From assembly GCF_050624435.1 (NCBI RefSeq), contig NC_134540.1:105615739-105679738 (forward strand): a DNA stretch of 64,000 nt, in the 5' to 3' direction. Source of the stretch: Tenrec ecaudatus (taxonomy: Eukaryota; Chordata; Mammalia; Afrosoricida; Tenrecidae). The translations under genes and the position numbers were made by a program. Positions 1 to 10,029 of this stretch are shown one piece after another; the stretch's first letter is position 1; every line of letters begins with the position of its first letter. The notes below the pieces were generated by a model. That model had not been told where the DNA came from, did no database searches, and saw only the letters and a program-made list of their open reading frames with translations.

Positions 1-220
1 TCACCCTCTATTTGTTTCATAAACAGTAATAATGCTCTTCATTCAAGGGCTGATTTGGGGAGGATTAAGTCGTTAGTAGTTGTTATATACTCTGAGACCA
101 CTGTTTGTAAGTACGAAATTAAAGAAATCGTAAACATTCAACCCACTTTGAAAGCTGAGAAACTAAGAATGATATAAAATCATGCCTTATGGCTTCCATG
201 TGTAAGACTAACAAAGTCAG
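1..220. other. UBAC2 intron 1, nothing recognised
   Basis: AT-rich sequence with no repeat, exon or conserved motif that I recognise. By position it is intronic to UBAC2. Confidence 0.4.
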
Positions 221-407
221 ACTCACTGCCAGGCAGCCCTTTCCGATCATAGCAGCCCTATAGGACAGGGAGGAACAGGCCCTGCGGGTTTCCCAGGCTG
301 TAACTACCTAGGGACTAGAAAGTCTCCCCTGTCCCCCACCCCCCTAGCGGCTGGTTTTGAACTACTGACCTTGAGGTTGGCAGCCACTAAGCCACCAAGA
401 CTCCTCT
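221..407 (-). repeat. AfroSINE
   Basis: tRNA-derived Afrotheria SINE in reverse. From left to right it shows the RTE-like tail (ACTCACTGCC, then CCTATAGGACAGGG), the middle block ending in GTAACT, and the tRNA-like head as its complement (TTTTGAACTACTGACC, then GCCACCAAGACTCCT). The complement of the head carries a degenerate B box, GGTC..AGTTCAAA. It lies in UBAC2 intron 1. Confidence 0.9.
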
Positions 408-849
408 AGCAATCACAAAAAAAGATGTGACAATCACAAGCCATCGTTCATTCTGACAGGTAGATGTCAAATGCTTCCATACTCTGTCAGCACTGACTTC
501 ACGTGTACAGACAGGAAACACTCAAAAACAATCACAAAATTATGCTTGTTCAAACCGTTCCTTGTCGACGGATCAGTGCCGAATCTCAGTCCTCTTGAGT
601 TACCATACAGACACAGTCCGCCCTTGGAAACATCAATGACATACAAGGAATTTCCGCGAGCAGCGTAAACCGCGGTTTAAAAAACTCTAATGCAAACTTG
701 AGCTTGACCACTACTGACACGCGAGTAACAGCATAGCGACACGGCGGCAGCAGCAAAGTGTACTTGATGGCCAAATTCCTTCCTAACTTTTTTCCCACTT
801 TACAATACTTTGATCACTTGAGTTTGCCTAAGAACTCGTAAGGGAGACC
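408..849. other. UBAC2 intron 1, nothing recognised
   Basis: Single-copy-looking DNA between the SINE and the CpG island. It includes a short palindrome, AACCGCGGTT, at about 668-677. No exon is supported. Confidence 0.35.
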
Positions 850-1078
850 GGGCAATGCACCGAGCTAAGTACGGAGGAGTCGGAGGCTGAAATGCACTTC
901 CCCGGACGAGGTGGGCTGCAGCCTAAATGAATGGACCCGGGTGACTGCGAAGGGGCAGCACCGCCTGCCCGGGCAGTCCTGCTTTCAGCCTGGCACCTTC
1001 AGCCTGCGCCTGGCACACACCTCCCCCAGGGCCAGGAGCCGGGGCACCCCGACCGACCCCAACTGTCCAGCACTCGGC

Positions 1079-1090
1079 TCTCAGGTGAGC
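1079..1090 (+). promoter_or_regulatory. possible plus-strand splice donor (antisense transcript)
   Basis: The plus strand reads CTCTCAG|GTGAGC inside the CpG island, a strong donor match, near an ETS motif and 230-260 bp from the UBAC2 start codon. Human UBAC2 has a promoter-associated antisense RNA (UBAC2-AS1), so a divergent spliced non-coding RNA is plausible. No acceptor or second exon was identified. Confidence 0.25.
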
Positions 1091-1314
1091 GCAGCGGCTG
1101 GCGGCGGCGCTCATTCCTACTTCCGGCTACCGCGGCGGAGGTGGGGGCCGAGCCCGCGGCCCCTCAGGGGCAGGAACTGCCGAGGGGCGGGAGAGTCCGT
1201 CCTCAAAGCGCCAGCGAGCCCGAGGGTCCCCGCCGCTCCCACCCGCCCGAGAAGGTGCCCACGGGTCGTATGGGGGCGGGGTGGGCAGTCAGGACGCCGG
1301 CGGCCAGTACTCAC

Positions 1315-1345
1315 AAAGCCCACTGGAGCCGGTGCTGGTGAACAT
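1315..1345 (-). CDS. UBAC2: UBAC2 exon 1, coding part (partial gene)
   Basis: On the minus strand an ATG at 1345-1343 in a good context (ACC before the ATG) encodes MFTSTGSSGL and then the first base of a split codon. A textbook donor, GTGAGT, follows at 1314-1309. A next exon starting with AC would give Tyr, matching the conserved UBAC2 start MFTSTGSSGLY as I remember it. UBAC2 is a multi-pass ER membrane protein with a rhomboid-like domain and a C-terminal UBA domain; it binds FAF2/UBXD8 and gp78 and acts in ER-associated degradation and lipid-droplet control. Only 31 coding bases are here, so no domain is visible. Later exons lie beyond the left edge, and 1-1314 is the start of intron 1. 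The frame is open upstream of the ATG, but the homologue start and the CpG-island position favour this codon. The call rests on ten residues plus donor, phase and promoter context. Confidence 0.85.
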
Positions 1346-1524
1346 GGTCCCGCCGGGCACGGAGCCCCCGCGGGGGGAGAGGGGGAGGGGAGGCGGCAGT
1401 GGCGAGACCCGTAGGACGCGCAGGCGCACTAGCGGGCGGCCGGGCGGTGGACCGGGCGAGCCGCGCGCTCTCGGGGCCGCCGGACGTACGGAGCATGCGC
1501 GGCCACCGGGACGCACGCGCTGCG

Positions 1525-1536
1525 TCCCCCCCCCCC
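1525..1536 (+). repeat. poly-C tract in promoter
   Basis: Run of 12 C between GCGT and TTCCTGCC, upstream of the UBAC2 start. Runs like this are prone to length error in assembly. Confidence 0.9.
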
Positions 1537-2060
1537 TTCCTGCCCGCGAAGGGAAGTACGTCCGTGACGGGAGGGCGGCCGCCCCGCCAGGTGCTTTCGA
1601 CGGCTCCGTGGGGGCAGTGCACGCGCGTCTCTCCCTGTCCGCACGTGCCCGCACAGCGCCAGTTAGAGCGGGCACTGGGGATTCCTTGCGCGCTCCGCCC
1701 CACTCTGCCCGCGACAGCACGCCCGTTGGGCGCCGAGCGAGGCCCACGCATGCTCGGTCTGCCCGGGCCGTGGCCAGCAGCTCGCTCCTGCGGGGGCTGT
1801 GGACAAGTAGAACCTTGTCGTTGCCGGTGCCCCCACCCGAGGGGTCAGTCGGCTGCCCTCGCGGCGCTGCCTGAGCCACCCCGTCGTGGAGCAGCGCGGC
1901 TGTCGAGCGGCTCACCCCATACCTGGGTCTCCCCTGAAAAGCGCTGTGTGTGGGGTCCTGGGGCCATGGCCCCTCCCGAGTGCCCACGCAGACTGGCCGG
2001 CTGGGACTCGGTGGCGGACCGACGCCGATGTAACGTTTGCCCTGGCAGTTCCTTCTAGAC

Positions 2061-2427
2061 TTGAGTCTTCTTTTTAGTGCGTCTTCCTTGATTTTTTTTT
2101 TTTTTGCTTTCCTTGATTTTTTTTTAACTTAACACTGAAACTTTATTCATCGTTATTTTTCTTTGATAAGAAAAAGTAAGTTTTTAAAAATGTTTTAAAC
2201 TAGAGAAGCATTTTAGATACACTTAAATTTTTTTCTAAAGAATACATCTAGACAATGTAGCACTATGAAGCTAAAGACGGATTTCAGAACTACACACATG
2301 ATAATTCTTTATAATGACCAGCCACATTTTGGATTTTCTAAAACTTGGATCAATAAACACAATCCCTACCTTTATAGAACTCCCAGTAAACCAAACTTTT
2401 AACATTTCTAGAGAGCAAAACGCCTTG
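2061..2427. other. A/T-rich intergenic DNA
   Basis: Contains T runs at 2091-2105 and 2118-2126. No recognisable element. Confidence 0.4.
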
Positions 2428-2594
2428 ACTCACTGCCCTCAAGATTCCAACTCATAGTGACTCTGTAAGGATTGAACAGCCCTGTAGGTTTTTGAGACTT
2501 CCCTCTCGGCAGGGAATAGAAAGCCTCATCTCTCCCCCAACCAGTAGCTCGTGGTTTCCTTAGGGCTACACAACCCACTAAGGTACCAGGGCTC
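2428..2594 (-). repeat. AfroSINE
   Basis: Reverse copy: ACTCACTGCC at the left end, CAACTCATAGTGACTC tail block, and head complement AGGTACCAGGGCTC at the right end. Confidence 0.9.
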
Positions 2595-3344
2595 TTTGCA
2601 GAGGGCAAAAGCAAAGGTAATTTTTATTCTCTCCTTCAGGTTGTTTATGTGTGAAATTGTTCACAATCATCCTGAGTTACAGTTTATGTTTAATTTGGGG
2701 TTCAATTAAGTTGTAATAAAATGGTAGTTTAAAAGTTCTTTATGTTTGCAGAAGCTGTTTGACTGCAACCAGAATAGCAAAGTGATTTTCATAATAATAT
2801 TAAGACTTGTTCACAAGAAAGGACACATTTGCTCTTAATCTAAAAGCAACACGATTTATTGAAGGTTCAGAAATAGTGGGAATGGAGAACAAATGAAATC
2901 CAGGACTCCAAAATGCCGGCAATTCCACCATATTTATGGGATAAAATCAGGGACTGATGATACAGCATCCTGATTAGAAGTTGCAAGATCAGCTAAGCCA
3001 GAGACATAGCAGCTCAAAAGCGGGGAGGGACTGTATAAAGGTTCAAGCAAATCTGGGCTGTTTTCATTGGTTAGTTTAAGTATGGATGTTTTCACAAGAG
3101 ATCTTAAAACATTCTCTCAGACTGCTGAGAATTTCTGATAAAAGTTTCGTGTCAAGACCCTGTGTTAAGAACATTTTTTTCATATACCTAACCTCAGAGA
3201 AAAACATTTCCTTTCATATGTGCTTCACTCTGTCTAAGGGTTTGGGGAGCCCTAGTAATGTAGTAATTATGTGTTCTACTGTTAGCAATGTCATTACTCT
3301 GGAGCATTTTTCTCACTCAGGATCCTGCCTCTGACTTTCATCAT
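2595..3344. other. unassigned intergenic DNA
   Basis: About 750 bp with no repeat I can name. The stretch from 2850 to 3060 could be an old LTR, but I cannot support that. Confidence 0.35.
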
Positions 3345-3499
3345 TTGACCTCTAAAGCTTGTGACTTGAGCCAGCAGCCTGCCAATCTTAGATTTGTCCG
3401 CTTCTGCAGCCTGTGAACCAGCAGTCTGTTGTCTGAACTGCCAGTCTTGGATTTCTCAGCCCCTGCAGCTATTGGAGTCAGAATAGACGTCTAGCCTGA
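3345..3499 (+). repeat. old LTR-like repeat, left part
   Basis: Phrases such as AGCCAGCAGCCTGCC and GCCAGTCTTGGATTT repeat internally with slight change. They continue in register after the solo LTR at 3500-3983 (ACATCTGGCCAATGGACTT, then a TATATATG..TTCTCTACAG end near 4450), so the younger LTR appears inserted in an older element. Confidence 0.5.
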
Positions 3500-3983
3500 T
3501 GTGTTAGTCTGGGTTGACTAAAGAAACAAAATCAGAGACACTCATATGTACCAGCAAGAGCTCTGTATCAAAGCTCTATATTAAGAAACAGCCCAGCCCA
3601 GTCCAGATCAAGTCCATAAGTCCAATATGAGCCATTAAGTCTGATACTTGTCCATGAATCCCTCTTCAGACTCATGCAGCACATGCTATGATGCAAAATG
3701 GAGGAAGATCACAGACTGGTAGATGAAAAGTCTTGTGGATGCAATGGCGGTGAAAGCATCTCAGAGCTGGCGTGGGTCTCCATGTGGCTCCTCCAGCTCT
3801 CCAAGTATCTCAATGCAGGAAAGTGAAGCAGAGAGAGAGAGAGAGAGAGAGGAAGTTCCCAGAATCCTCATGAGAAGGTCACGCCCTTAGGGAGGCATCA
3901 TCAGGCTGTGATCTGATTGACAGGTGAGACTCCACCCCCTATACTTACTTATCAAGTTGACATGAAATTATATAACTGCCACA
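3500..3983 (+). mobile_element. solo LTR, family A (484 bp, 5-bp TSD)
   Basis: Begins TGTGTTAGTCTGGGTTGACT and ends ATATAACTGCCACA. It is flanked by perfect 5-bp direct repeats CCTGA at 3495-3499 and 3984-3988. TG..CA ends and a 5-bp duplication are the marks of a retroviral LTR, and no internal region is attached. A (GA)n run lies at 3829-3852. The same family recurs at least seven more times in the window. I do not know its database name; ERVL/MaLR-like is my guess from the duplication length. Confidence 0.88.
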
Positions 3984-4480
3984 CCTGACATCTGGCCAAT
4001 GGACTTAGAACTAGCCAATTCCTACAACCATGTGAATCACTTTCTTGAGCTAACTCTCTTTCCCTCCCTCTCTCTCTAGGTCTGTGTGTGTATCAGTGTG
4101 CATGCATGCATGTGTGTGCATGTGCTCACGTGTATTGTATCTGAAGCTCTTTGAAAATAAGAGTAACAGTCAGTCGTCTAGAGATACGTTGGTCTGGAGT
4201 TTTTAAAAAATGATTTTATTTATTTAAGCTAAACTTGCTGCCATTTATACCAGCTCATACCAACTCTGTAGGACATAGAACTGCTCACTGAGTTTTCAAA
4301 TCTTTACAGGAGCAGAAAGTTTCATCTTCTTCCTTCAGAATGACTGGTGGGTTTGAACTGCTGACCTTGCAGTTAGTAGTACAATGTTTAGTTCATAGCA
4401 ACACCCAGGGCTCTTTATGTGTGTGTATATATATGTTCCACTGATTTTGCTTCTCTACAGAATCCAACCGAAGACAAAGA
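3984..4480 (+). repeat. old LTR-like repeat, right part
   Basis: Continuation of the element split by the LTR at 3500-3983. It includes pyrimidine-rich and TG-rich tracts at 4060-4125 and an AfroSINE at 4231-4414, and ends near TTTTGCTTCTCTACAG. Confidence 0.4.
4231..4414 (-). repeat. AfroSINE
   Basis: Diverged reverse copy: tail AAACTTGCTGCCATTTATA, middle TTTACAGGAGCAGAAAG, head complement GAACTGCTGACCTTGCAG. Confidence 0.85.
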
Positions 4481-4944
4481 GAACCATTTAAAATACGCAG
4501 AACCTTGACATCTCTAATCCATATAATAGTCTGTAGCCAAAATAATGTCATTAATCACTGAAGTAACTGATTCTTATATTGAAAGGGAGGAAGGAAGGAG
4601 GTTTTCTTATGTCTGAAAACTAGGAAACCCTTACAGTAATTATTTTGCTTTACTAAGTATTACGTATGTAATTAATTTTGCTTCCATGGAAGGCTGGGTG
4701 GACAGAAATCTGAAAACTTCCCTAATTTTTACATTAGATTTTTGAAAACCTTTATTCAGTTTAGCAGTGTGCACATTCAAAATATCAATATATCTGTAGT
4801 AAAGGTAAATATGTATATGTAAATATATCTTGCCATTCCAGTGGGCCTGGAAGTTGGAGCTGAAGCCCAGGCCCTCGAGGTCTCTACCCAGAAACTAGAG
4901 GACTGATCAAAACAATTGCCCAGACGGTCTCAAAGAACAAAGAA
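4481..4944. other. unassigned intergenic DNA
   Basis: AT-rich, with a TATATCTGTAGTAAAGGTAAATA phrase near 4790-4812 that is echoed at 5389-5407. It may be part of an old LINE but is not secure. Confidence 0.3.
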
Positions 4945-5335
4945 TTATTTTCTTTTCAATTTTGTATTGTGAACTGGTTTCCAGAGATTCGTTTTCCATT
5001 CAACAATTCATACACATTGTGTTTCATCTCATGCATTGCAATTCCCCCAATATAGCATCACTTATACCATTTCCTCCCCATGTTTTCTGTTTCTATTCCT
5101 CCTTTCTGCACCTTCTAACTTTGTTCTTGGGCACATGCTACCTTTTTTATCTCAAGTGGTTGATAGTTCTCAGGTATTCTTACCTCCCTAATGTGATTAT
5201 TTCCCTTATGGATCAGTTGTTTGACTGAAAATTGAGCCTTGGGGTGGGTTCATTTCCAGACCTGAAGCGTGACTACGCGCCATAGTCTGGGACATTCCGC
5301 CAGTCTCTATTTAATAAGCTTGGTATATGGCTACG
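4945..5335 (-). repeat. older afrotherian L1 3'-UTR fragment
   Basis: Begins with a T-rich end (TTTTGTATTGTGAACTGG), followed by TCATTCAACAATTCATACA-like and CCATAGTCTGGGACATTCC-like blocks that I recognise from afrotherian L1 3' UTRs. The element therefore reads on the minus strand. It is 5'-truncated, and the right edge is uncertain (could reach 5560). Confidence 0.55.
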
Positions 5336-5738
5336 CCTAAGATGTTTTCAGAACTTGGCCCCCTTAAGGGTCCATCACATTCATGAATATATTTGTAGCA
5401 AAGGTAAATACATATGTACAATTATATACAATTATTTCCAAGTCTTGGGAGAGAGTATAAATTGTTCGGCTGCGTTTGGGACTTGCTTGGTGCCTATTAT
5501 CTCTTCTTGCCCTCTCATTATTTCCCCCCATTTGTAATTGGAATGAATGTAATGACTATCCCATCATTTTATATGGAAAGAGGTCACTTGTAGTCTAGAT
5601 TTCACAGTTTCACAGAGGAACGGGTTGCCTCTAGGTGAATTGCCCCTGAAGTCTCACTCATATTTGACCTCAGTGCTTCATAAGATGAAATTTTCTCATC
5701 TTTTAAAAAAATATGAATTAGGTGGAAGTTTACATTTC
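5336..5738. other. unassigned, possibly LINE-derived
   Basis: AT-rich DNA between the L1 fragment and the nested LTR pair. No feature is supported. Confidence 0.3.
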
Positions 5739-5743
5739 AGGTT

Positions 5744-6731
5744 GTGATAATTAAGGTTTATTGTGCCAACTGCAGGTGATTAGAGCAGCTGTCCCGCATC
5801 AAGCTGGGTCCGAAATGAGGCGTGCGGATGAAAGGAAAAGAAAGCATGGGATTGGGAGGACTTCAATCTGATGGACTAAAGTACCGAGTATATTAAAGCT
5901 TGGTTTTTATACTCTTCTTCCACAAGGGGATGGTTACAGAATAAACATCAAAGAATTTGCTTTAAAAAACATTCTGAACCTCATATCTATGCAGGTGTTA
6001 CTTAACTAGGCACACTTTTAAACACTTGAATAATAACCACTATATTTTAAGATAAGCACAAGGACATGCAAGGTTTAAAAGAATCTTAAAGAGGTCTTAA
6101 AGAACTGAGTTATCTGACACTGCTTTCAGCTGCAAGGTCATAAAGAACTGAGTTACTTAGCAATGCTTTTAGCTGCTAGGTAAACAGAGTCACAGGAGAC
6201 TAATTAGTCACCCATTAATAAACACCTTGACCAGCAGACCTCCTACAGCCAACCTGGCCGATGAACACACATGGGATTAATTGAAGGGCAGAGAGCTAAA
6301 TGGCTCAGCGAGCCTCGCCTGTCTGGTGTCTTGCTCTCTAATGGTTGGACCAGGGTGCAGCTGCTTTAGCCAGTTCCCTGCTTCAGCTGGCAAGGCTCAC
6401 TTCCTGCAAGACATCCCTGAGGAAAAGCTGCATGGACCTACCCTGATGCAGCCCTAGGTGCTGGAGAAGCCACGTGGAGACCTCTGTCAGCACTGATATG
6501 CTTACATCTTCACCGATTAGGCTTTCCTCCTGTAGTCGGCGTCATTGCATGGGCTCTGTGAATTTGAGGAGGACTTTGTAGATCAATGTCGAATGTATGG
6601 GCTAATGTCACACTTAAGGACTTGGACTGGACTGGTTGGGATGCTTAATGTACAATTACCCTTTATATAAAACTTTTATAAACTATGAGTGCTTATGGAT
6701 TTTGTTTCTCTAGTCTACCTACCCTAACACA
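5744..6731 (-). mobile_element. solo LTR, family B, split by a nested LTR
   Basis: Left part 5744-5770 (TGATAATTAAGGTTTATTGTG) and right part 6254-6731 (CTGGCCGATGAACAC to CTACCCTAACACA) together give about 505 bp. That matches the undivided family-B copy at 23172-23684, which shares AACCAGGGTGCAGCTGC- and TTATATAAAACT-type blocks. AGGTT flanks it at 5739-5743 and 6732-6736, fitting a target duplication. The minus orientation follows from the TTATATAAAACT block near the right end. Confidence 0.75.
5771..6247 (-). mobile_element. solo LTR nested in family-B LTR (6-bp TSD, ERVK-like)
   Basis: A 477-bp block starts TGCAGGTGATTAG and ends GACCTCCTACA. It is flanked by perfect 6-bp repeats GCCAAC at 5765-5770 and 6248-6253. 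Removing it restores the host LTR phrase TTGTGCCAACCTGGCC. A 6-bp duplication is typical of class II (ERVK/IAP-type) integrases. A TATAAAA box in reverse near 5908-5918 supports the minus orientation. Confidence 0.82.
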
Positions 6732-6736
6732 AGGTT

Positions 6737-7089
6737 ATTATTTTTTAATTCAACAGCTTAAACAATTAGTCAAAACTCCCAACAACTTAAGTTCCTTCCT
6801 TCCTTATGTTCCTTTCCTTTTTCTATGGTATTACAGGAGATGAACTTTTTAACTTATAATTGATGCAAAACTTTGATGATGAGCAGATGGGGTGAATGGA
6901 TTTTGCACATGCCAGCGACATACCGTAAATTTTGGTCCAAAGGGTGGAATGATTCATATTGAATTACGATCGCAAACAATATGTATTGTAATTCCAAAAC
7001 CCTATACCCAAGGTTATGATTCCATTTGGAAATGGTTTATCTTTGTTATGTTAATGAAGAATGCTTAGTACAGAGTATATCTTTGACTT
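6737..7089. other. unassigned intergenic DNA
   Basis: No recognisable repeat or exon. AT-rich, with TTCCTTCCTTCC-like tracts near 6794-6820. Confidence 0.35.
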
Positions 7090-7312
7090 TTCCCTTCTAA
7101 GGTATGACAGACAGCAAGAAATCAAGAGGATAGATACACAAGCTCAGAAGAGAGCAGGACACTTTCTTCAGAGCCAACTTAGAAAGTCTTCCTTTAGAGC
7201 CAAATGCTGAATCAGATTTCTAGTCTCCAAAATGGGGAGAGAATAAATTTGTTAACACCATCCATTTGTGGTATTTCTATTATAGCAGCACTAGATAACT
7301 AATATAGCTGGT
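7090..7312 (+). repeat. MaLR (MLT1/MST-like) LTR 3' part
   Basis: The end block, GAGAATAAATTTGTTAACACC then GTGGTATTTCTATTATAGCAGC and ACTAATA, is the characteristic 3' end of mammalian MaLR LTRs, including their polyadenylation region. The 5' part is lost or too diverged. Confidence 0.65.
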
Positions 7313-7321
7313 TTCAGCATT

Positions 7322-8040
7322 TGTGGGGAACAGAAGGATTTCTCCCAAACTGCCGCCCCCAAATATAAGCCAAACTTAGCTGCTTGCAAATGACTATAGA
7401 TCAGGAGTAGATCAGGGCTTATTCTCCCTAAGAGCTGTCTGCCATCTAGAGCAAGCAGACACCACTGTTTATCCCACAATTAAGTAGGGCCCACTTCCTT
7501 CTGATAAGGATAGTAGTTGTTTCCTTGTAGGAGACACCAGGGAGGTCAAGCCCACGCAAGGGTGACCAAGGTTAGGTTGCCATCATGAATTTAGGGTCCA
7601 CCTTTCTTGCATACCCTTAGTCCCTCCCCAACCTGCGTGCACACCCCTAGCTCATCCCCTTCCTGTCATGCCTATGCCCATTGGATATCCCCCTTCTATT
7701 GCCTGTATTGCCTGTTGTACAGCCCCTTCCTGTGATGTGTGTGGTAACCTGTAACAACGCCCCCTAAGTAGACATAAGCCTTGGTTAGCAATAAACCCTC
7801 AGGCTATCCTCTCTCCAGCTCTCTCTCTGGCTCTCTCCTGCCGACCTGTCTCCCATCTCCACGTGAACCACCAAGCAGGGCTGCGGTGAGCATGCAACCA
7901 TGAAATGTGTCTGACTCCATTTCAATCTCTCTTCTGTCTCTCATATTCTCCATGCCTTTACTATAATCTTTACTTATTATCATTGTACAATTGCGCCTAC
8001 TGGACCTGTGATGATTTATTAGGGGCATTCTCCCCTGACA
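7322..8040 (+). mobile_element. solo ERV LTR (about 719 bp)
   Basis: Begins TGTGGGGAACAG and ends TTCTCCCCTGACA, giving imperfect inverted ends of the TG..CA type. A polyadenylation signal (AATAAA) lies at 7791-7796 in AGCAATAAACCC, followed by a C/T-rich block. Both fit an ERV class I or II LTR with an R/U5 region. AGCA occurs just outside both ends (7316-7319, 8041-8044), but the duplication is not exact. No primer-binding site or gag-like frame follows, so it is solo. Confidence 0.65.
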
Positions 8041-8070
8041 AGCAGGGTCAGTTAAGGTGGACAGAGTGTA

Positions 8071-8576
8071 TGCATTAGTCCAGGTAGACTAGAGCAACAA
8101 AATTTATAGACACTCGTGTATAAGAAAGAGCTTTATCTACAAGAGCAATTGAATATTAAGAAAACATCCTAGCCCAGTCCAGATCAAGTCCATAGGTCTG
8201 ATATTAGCCCATATGTTGGATACCAATCTATAAAGTCTTCTTCAGACTCACGAACCACATGCAATGACGCTAAATGTAAGAGGATTACAGGACAGTGGGT
8301 GGGAAGTCTTGTGGATCCATTGGCATTGTAAGCATCTCAGTGCTGGCAGGGCCCTCTACCTGGCTCCTCCTGTTCAGGGCACTAGCCTAGCTCCAAGTGT
8401 CTTCTCAGCAAGCATGTCTCGCAGGGAGTGAGCGTGTGTCCCGCCTCCAAGGAGCTATTTATCTCCTTAGTGCCTCCAAATGAGGTCATCAAGCTCTGCA
8501 ACCTGATTGACAGGCTAGACTCCACTCCTTCACTCATAAGTCTCAAATTGACAACAGAGTATATAAAGCTACCACA
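8071..8576 (+). mobile_element. solo LTR, family A (5-bp TSD)
   Basis: Begins TGCATTAGTCCAGGTAGACT and ends AAAGCTACCACA. Perfect duplication GTGTA at 8066-8070 and 8577-8581. Internal CCCGCCTCCAAGGAGCTATT block is shared with the copy at 57446. Confidence 0.9.
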
Positions 8577-8599
8577 GTGTATAAACTAAGAACTGTCTA

Positions 8600-8835
8600 G
8601 GAAGAAAGAATAGGCGGACCACTTCTGAGATTTTAGCCACTGAAAATCATATGTCTAGCAGGAGAACATTGTCAGATATAGCTCCAGACGATGAGCCCCT
8701 CAGGTTGGACGGCACTCAAACTACAACTGAGGAAGATCTGCCTCCTCAAAGCACAGTTAACCATAATGACAAGACTGGAATAAAGCTTTGTTGCTTTTCT
8801 CAGCTCTGTTAAACATTGAGGTCTTGTAAGCAAAG
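8600..8835 (+). repeat. RTE LINE, 5' segment
   Basis: Contains GAGATTTTAGCCACTGAAAA, ATGAGCCCCTCAGGTTGGA and AGGAAGATCTGCCTCCTCAA blocks that I recognise from the start of the afrotherian RTE (BovB-related) element, upstream of its endonuclease. The frame is broken. Confidence 0.6.
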
Positions 8836-9159
8836 CTTGAGTTGTAACTCCAAAGCCCTGAGTAGGGCTTTTGGTCTCATAAGTTGGACCACACAACCAG
8901 ACTTCCTATACTTCTCACCCTGACAAAATTGCAGGAAAATATCAAATAGAGATCACCCAGAACCTCATTTCCTCTTCTGGTGGTTATATTTTGTGTATTA
9001 ACAATGCCATCTCACTTCCTGGATTCACAGGAAGTGACCTTTTCAGGAATAGAGGCAGAAGGATCAGTGTTGTTGACAGAAACAGAGTTACCAGTACCTT
9101 GAAAACTAATCACAATTGAGAACCAATTTAGAAAACTCATCCTTGCGATTTTGTTTCTC
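8836..9159. other. unassigned intergenic DNA
   Basis: No feature that I can support. It may include more diverged RTE sequence at its left side. Confidence 0.3.
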
Positions 9160-9530
9160 TAGACTCAATTTTAAAACAGCTTTATTAGCACTTCCTCTCC
9201 ATGCATACATTTCAATAATTCAATCTTATCAAGAAAAGGTTTACAATTATCACCACATCCAATTCTATAGCATATTCTTTCTTCCTTGTGCTCCTTGTTA
9301 TTCGTGTAATTACAATGGTTTTAATGGTGGCAGAAATACACACAGCAAAACATTCTCCAATTCTACAGATTCTACCTGTATAATTCAGTGCCATTGATTC
9401 TAATCTTGGTATTGTACAACCATTATTGATATCCTTTTCCAAATTATTCCAGCGCCATCAACATAAAATCAGTGCCCCTAAACAACAACTCTTTCTCCTT
9501 CACACATGGGAACCATTGGCAAGTTGGGTT
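9160..9530 (-). repeat. L1 3'-UTR-like fragment (old)
   Basis: ACACACAGCAAAACATTC, TATAATTCAGTGCCATTGAT and GTACAACCATTATTGATATC follow the pattern of the mammalian L1M 3' UTR read in reverse (the spliced-together phrase about a value in the sense orientation ends in CTGAATT). The T-rich left end near 9165 marks the 3' side. Confidence 0.55.
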
Positions 9531-10029
9531 TCTTTTCTTTTCTATTTTACTAGTTTTCTTGGTATAATATTCACATATCATACACTCCCATGGTTAAACC
9601 ACATTTTAAAAGATTTGTACATACATAATCACAAGCTGTTCTGGTGCTCCCTTCTCCCTTCTGTATTCATTGTTTGCTCCCCAAGCCCTCTCAATCTCCC
9701 CACCTTCCATCCCCCTCCACATCCCAGATCAACCTTTTCATCAGTTACAGTTTCCTTTTTTTCCCAGCCTCTGCTCCCACCCCCCCCTTCACCAACCAAC
9801 CCCCAGTTACAGTTTTCTATGCATCCACTCCTCTGTGCTTCACAAACTGGGAAACCCAACAGAAACAATAAAAACAAAAAATGGCAAGAAGAAAATAATA
9901 ATACAAAAATAAAAACACAAAAATGCACAATAAAGAAAGAGCATCATCAATATTTACAAGGCCAGAGAATAAATTTCTGTCTGGAAACAGATGAGCAATA
10001 CTTCAGCTTACAGCAAATTCAGGATAGTT
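9531..10029. other. C/T-rich then A-rich low-complexity DNA
   Basis: Pyrimidine-rich at 9640-9800 and A-rich at 9855-9940. It is possibly the internal part of the flanking LINEs. The open frames through it are compositional. Confidence 0.35.

Larger units (their letters stand above)
850..2060 (-). promoter_or_regulatory. CpG-island promoter of UBAC2
   Basis: About 1.2 kb is very GC-rich and dense in CpG, in sharp contrast to the AT-rich, CpG-poor flanks. It straddles UBAC2 exon 1. There is no TATA box at a sensible distance upstream of the ATG (higher coordinates). NRF1-like palindromes lie upstream: GCGCAGGCGC at 1418-1427, GCATGCGC at 1493-1500, and ACGCATGCTC near 1746-1755. GC boxes (GGGGCGGG) at 1184-1191 and about 1273-1280, and an ETS motif (ACTTCCGG) at 1119-1126, lie inside intron 1. 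This is the usual make-up of a TATA-less housekeeping promoter. The long open frames on both strands here come from lack of stop codons in GC-rich DNA. Confidence 0.85.

Noticed and set aside
911-2058. Several overlapping open frames of 130-230 codons on both strands in the CpG island
   Set aside because: Stop codons are rare in GC-rich DNA; the frames are proline/arginine/glycine-rich and overlap on both strands. Only the ten codons of UBAC2 exon 1 have homologue support.
7322-8040. Complete ERV provirus
   Set aside because: No primer-binding site, gag/pol-like frame or second LTR follows; it is a solo LTR.
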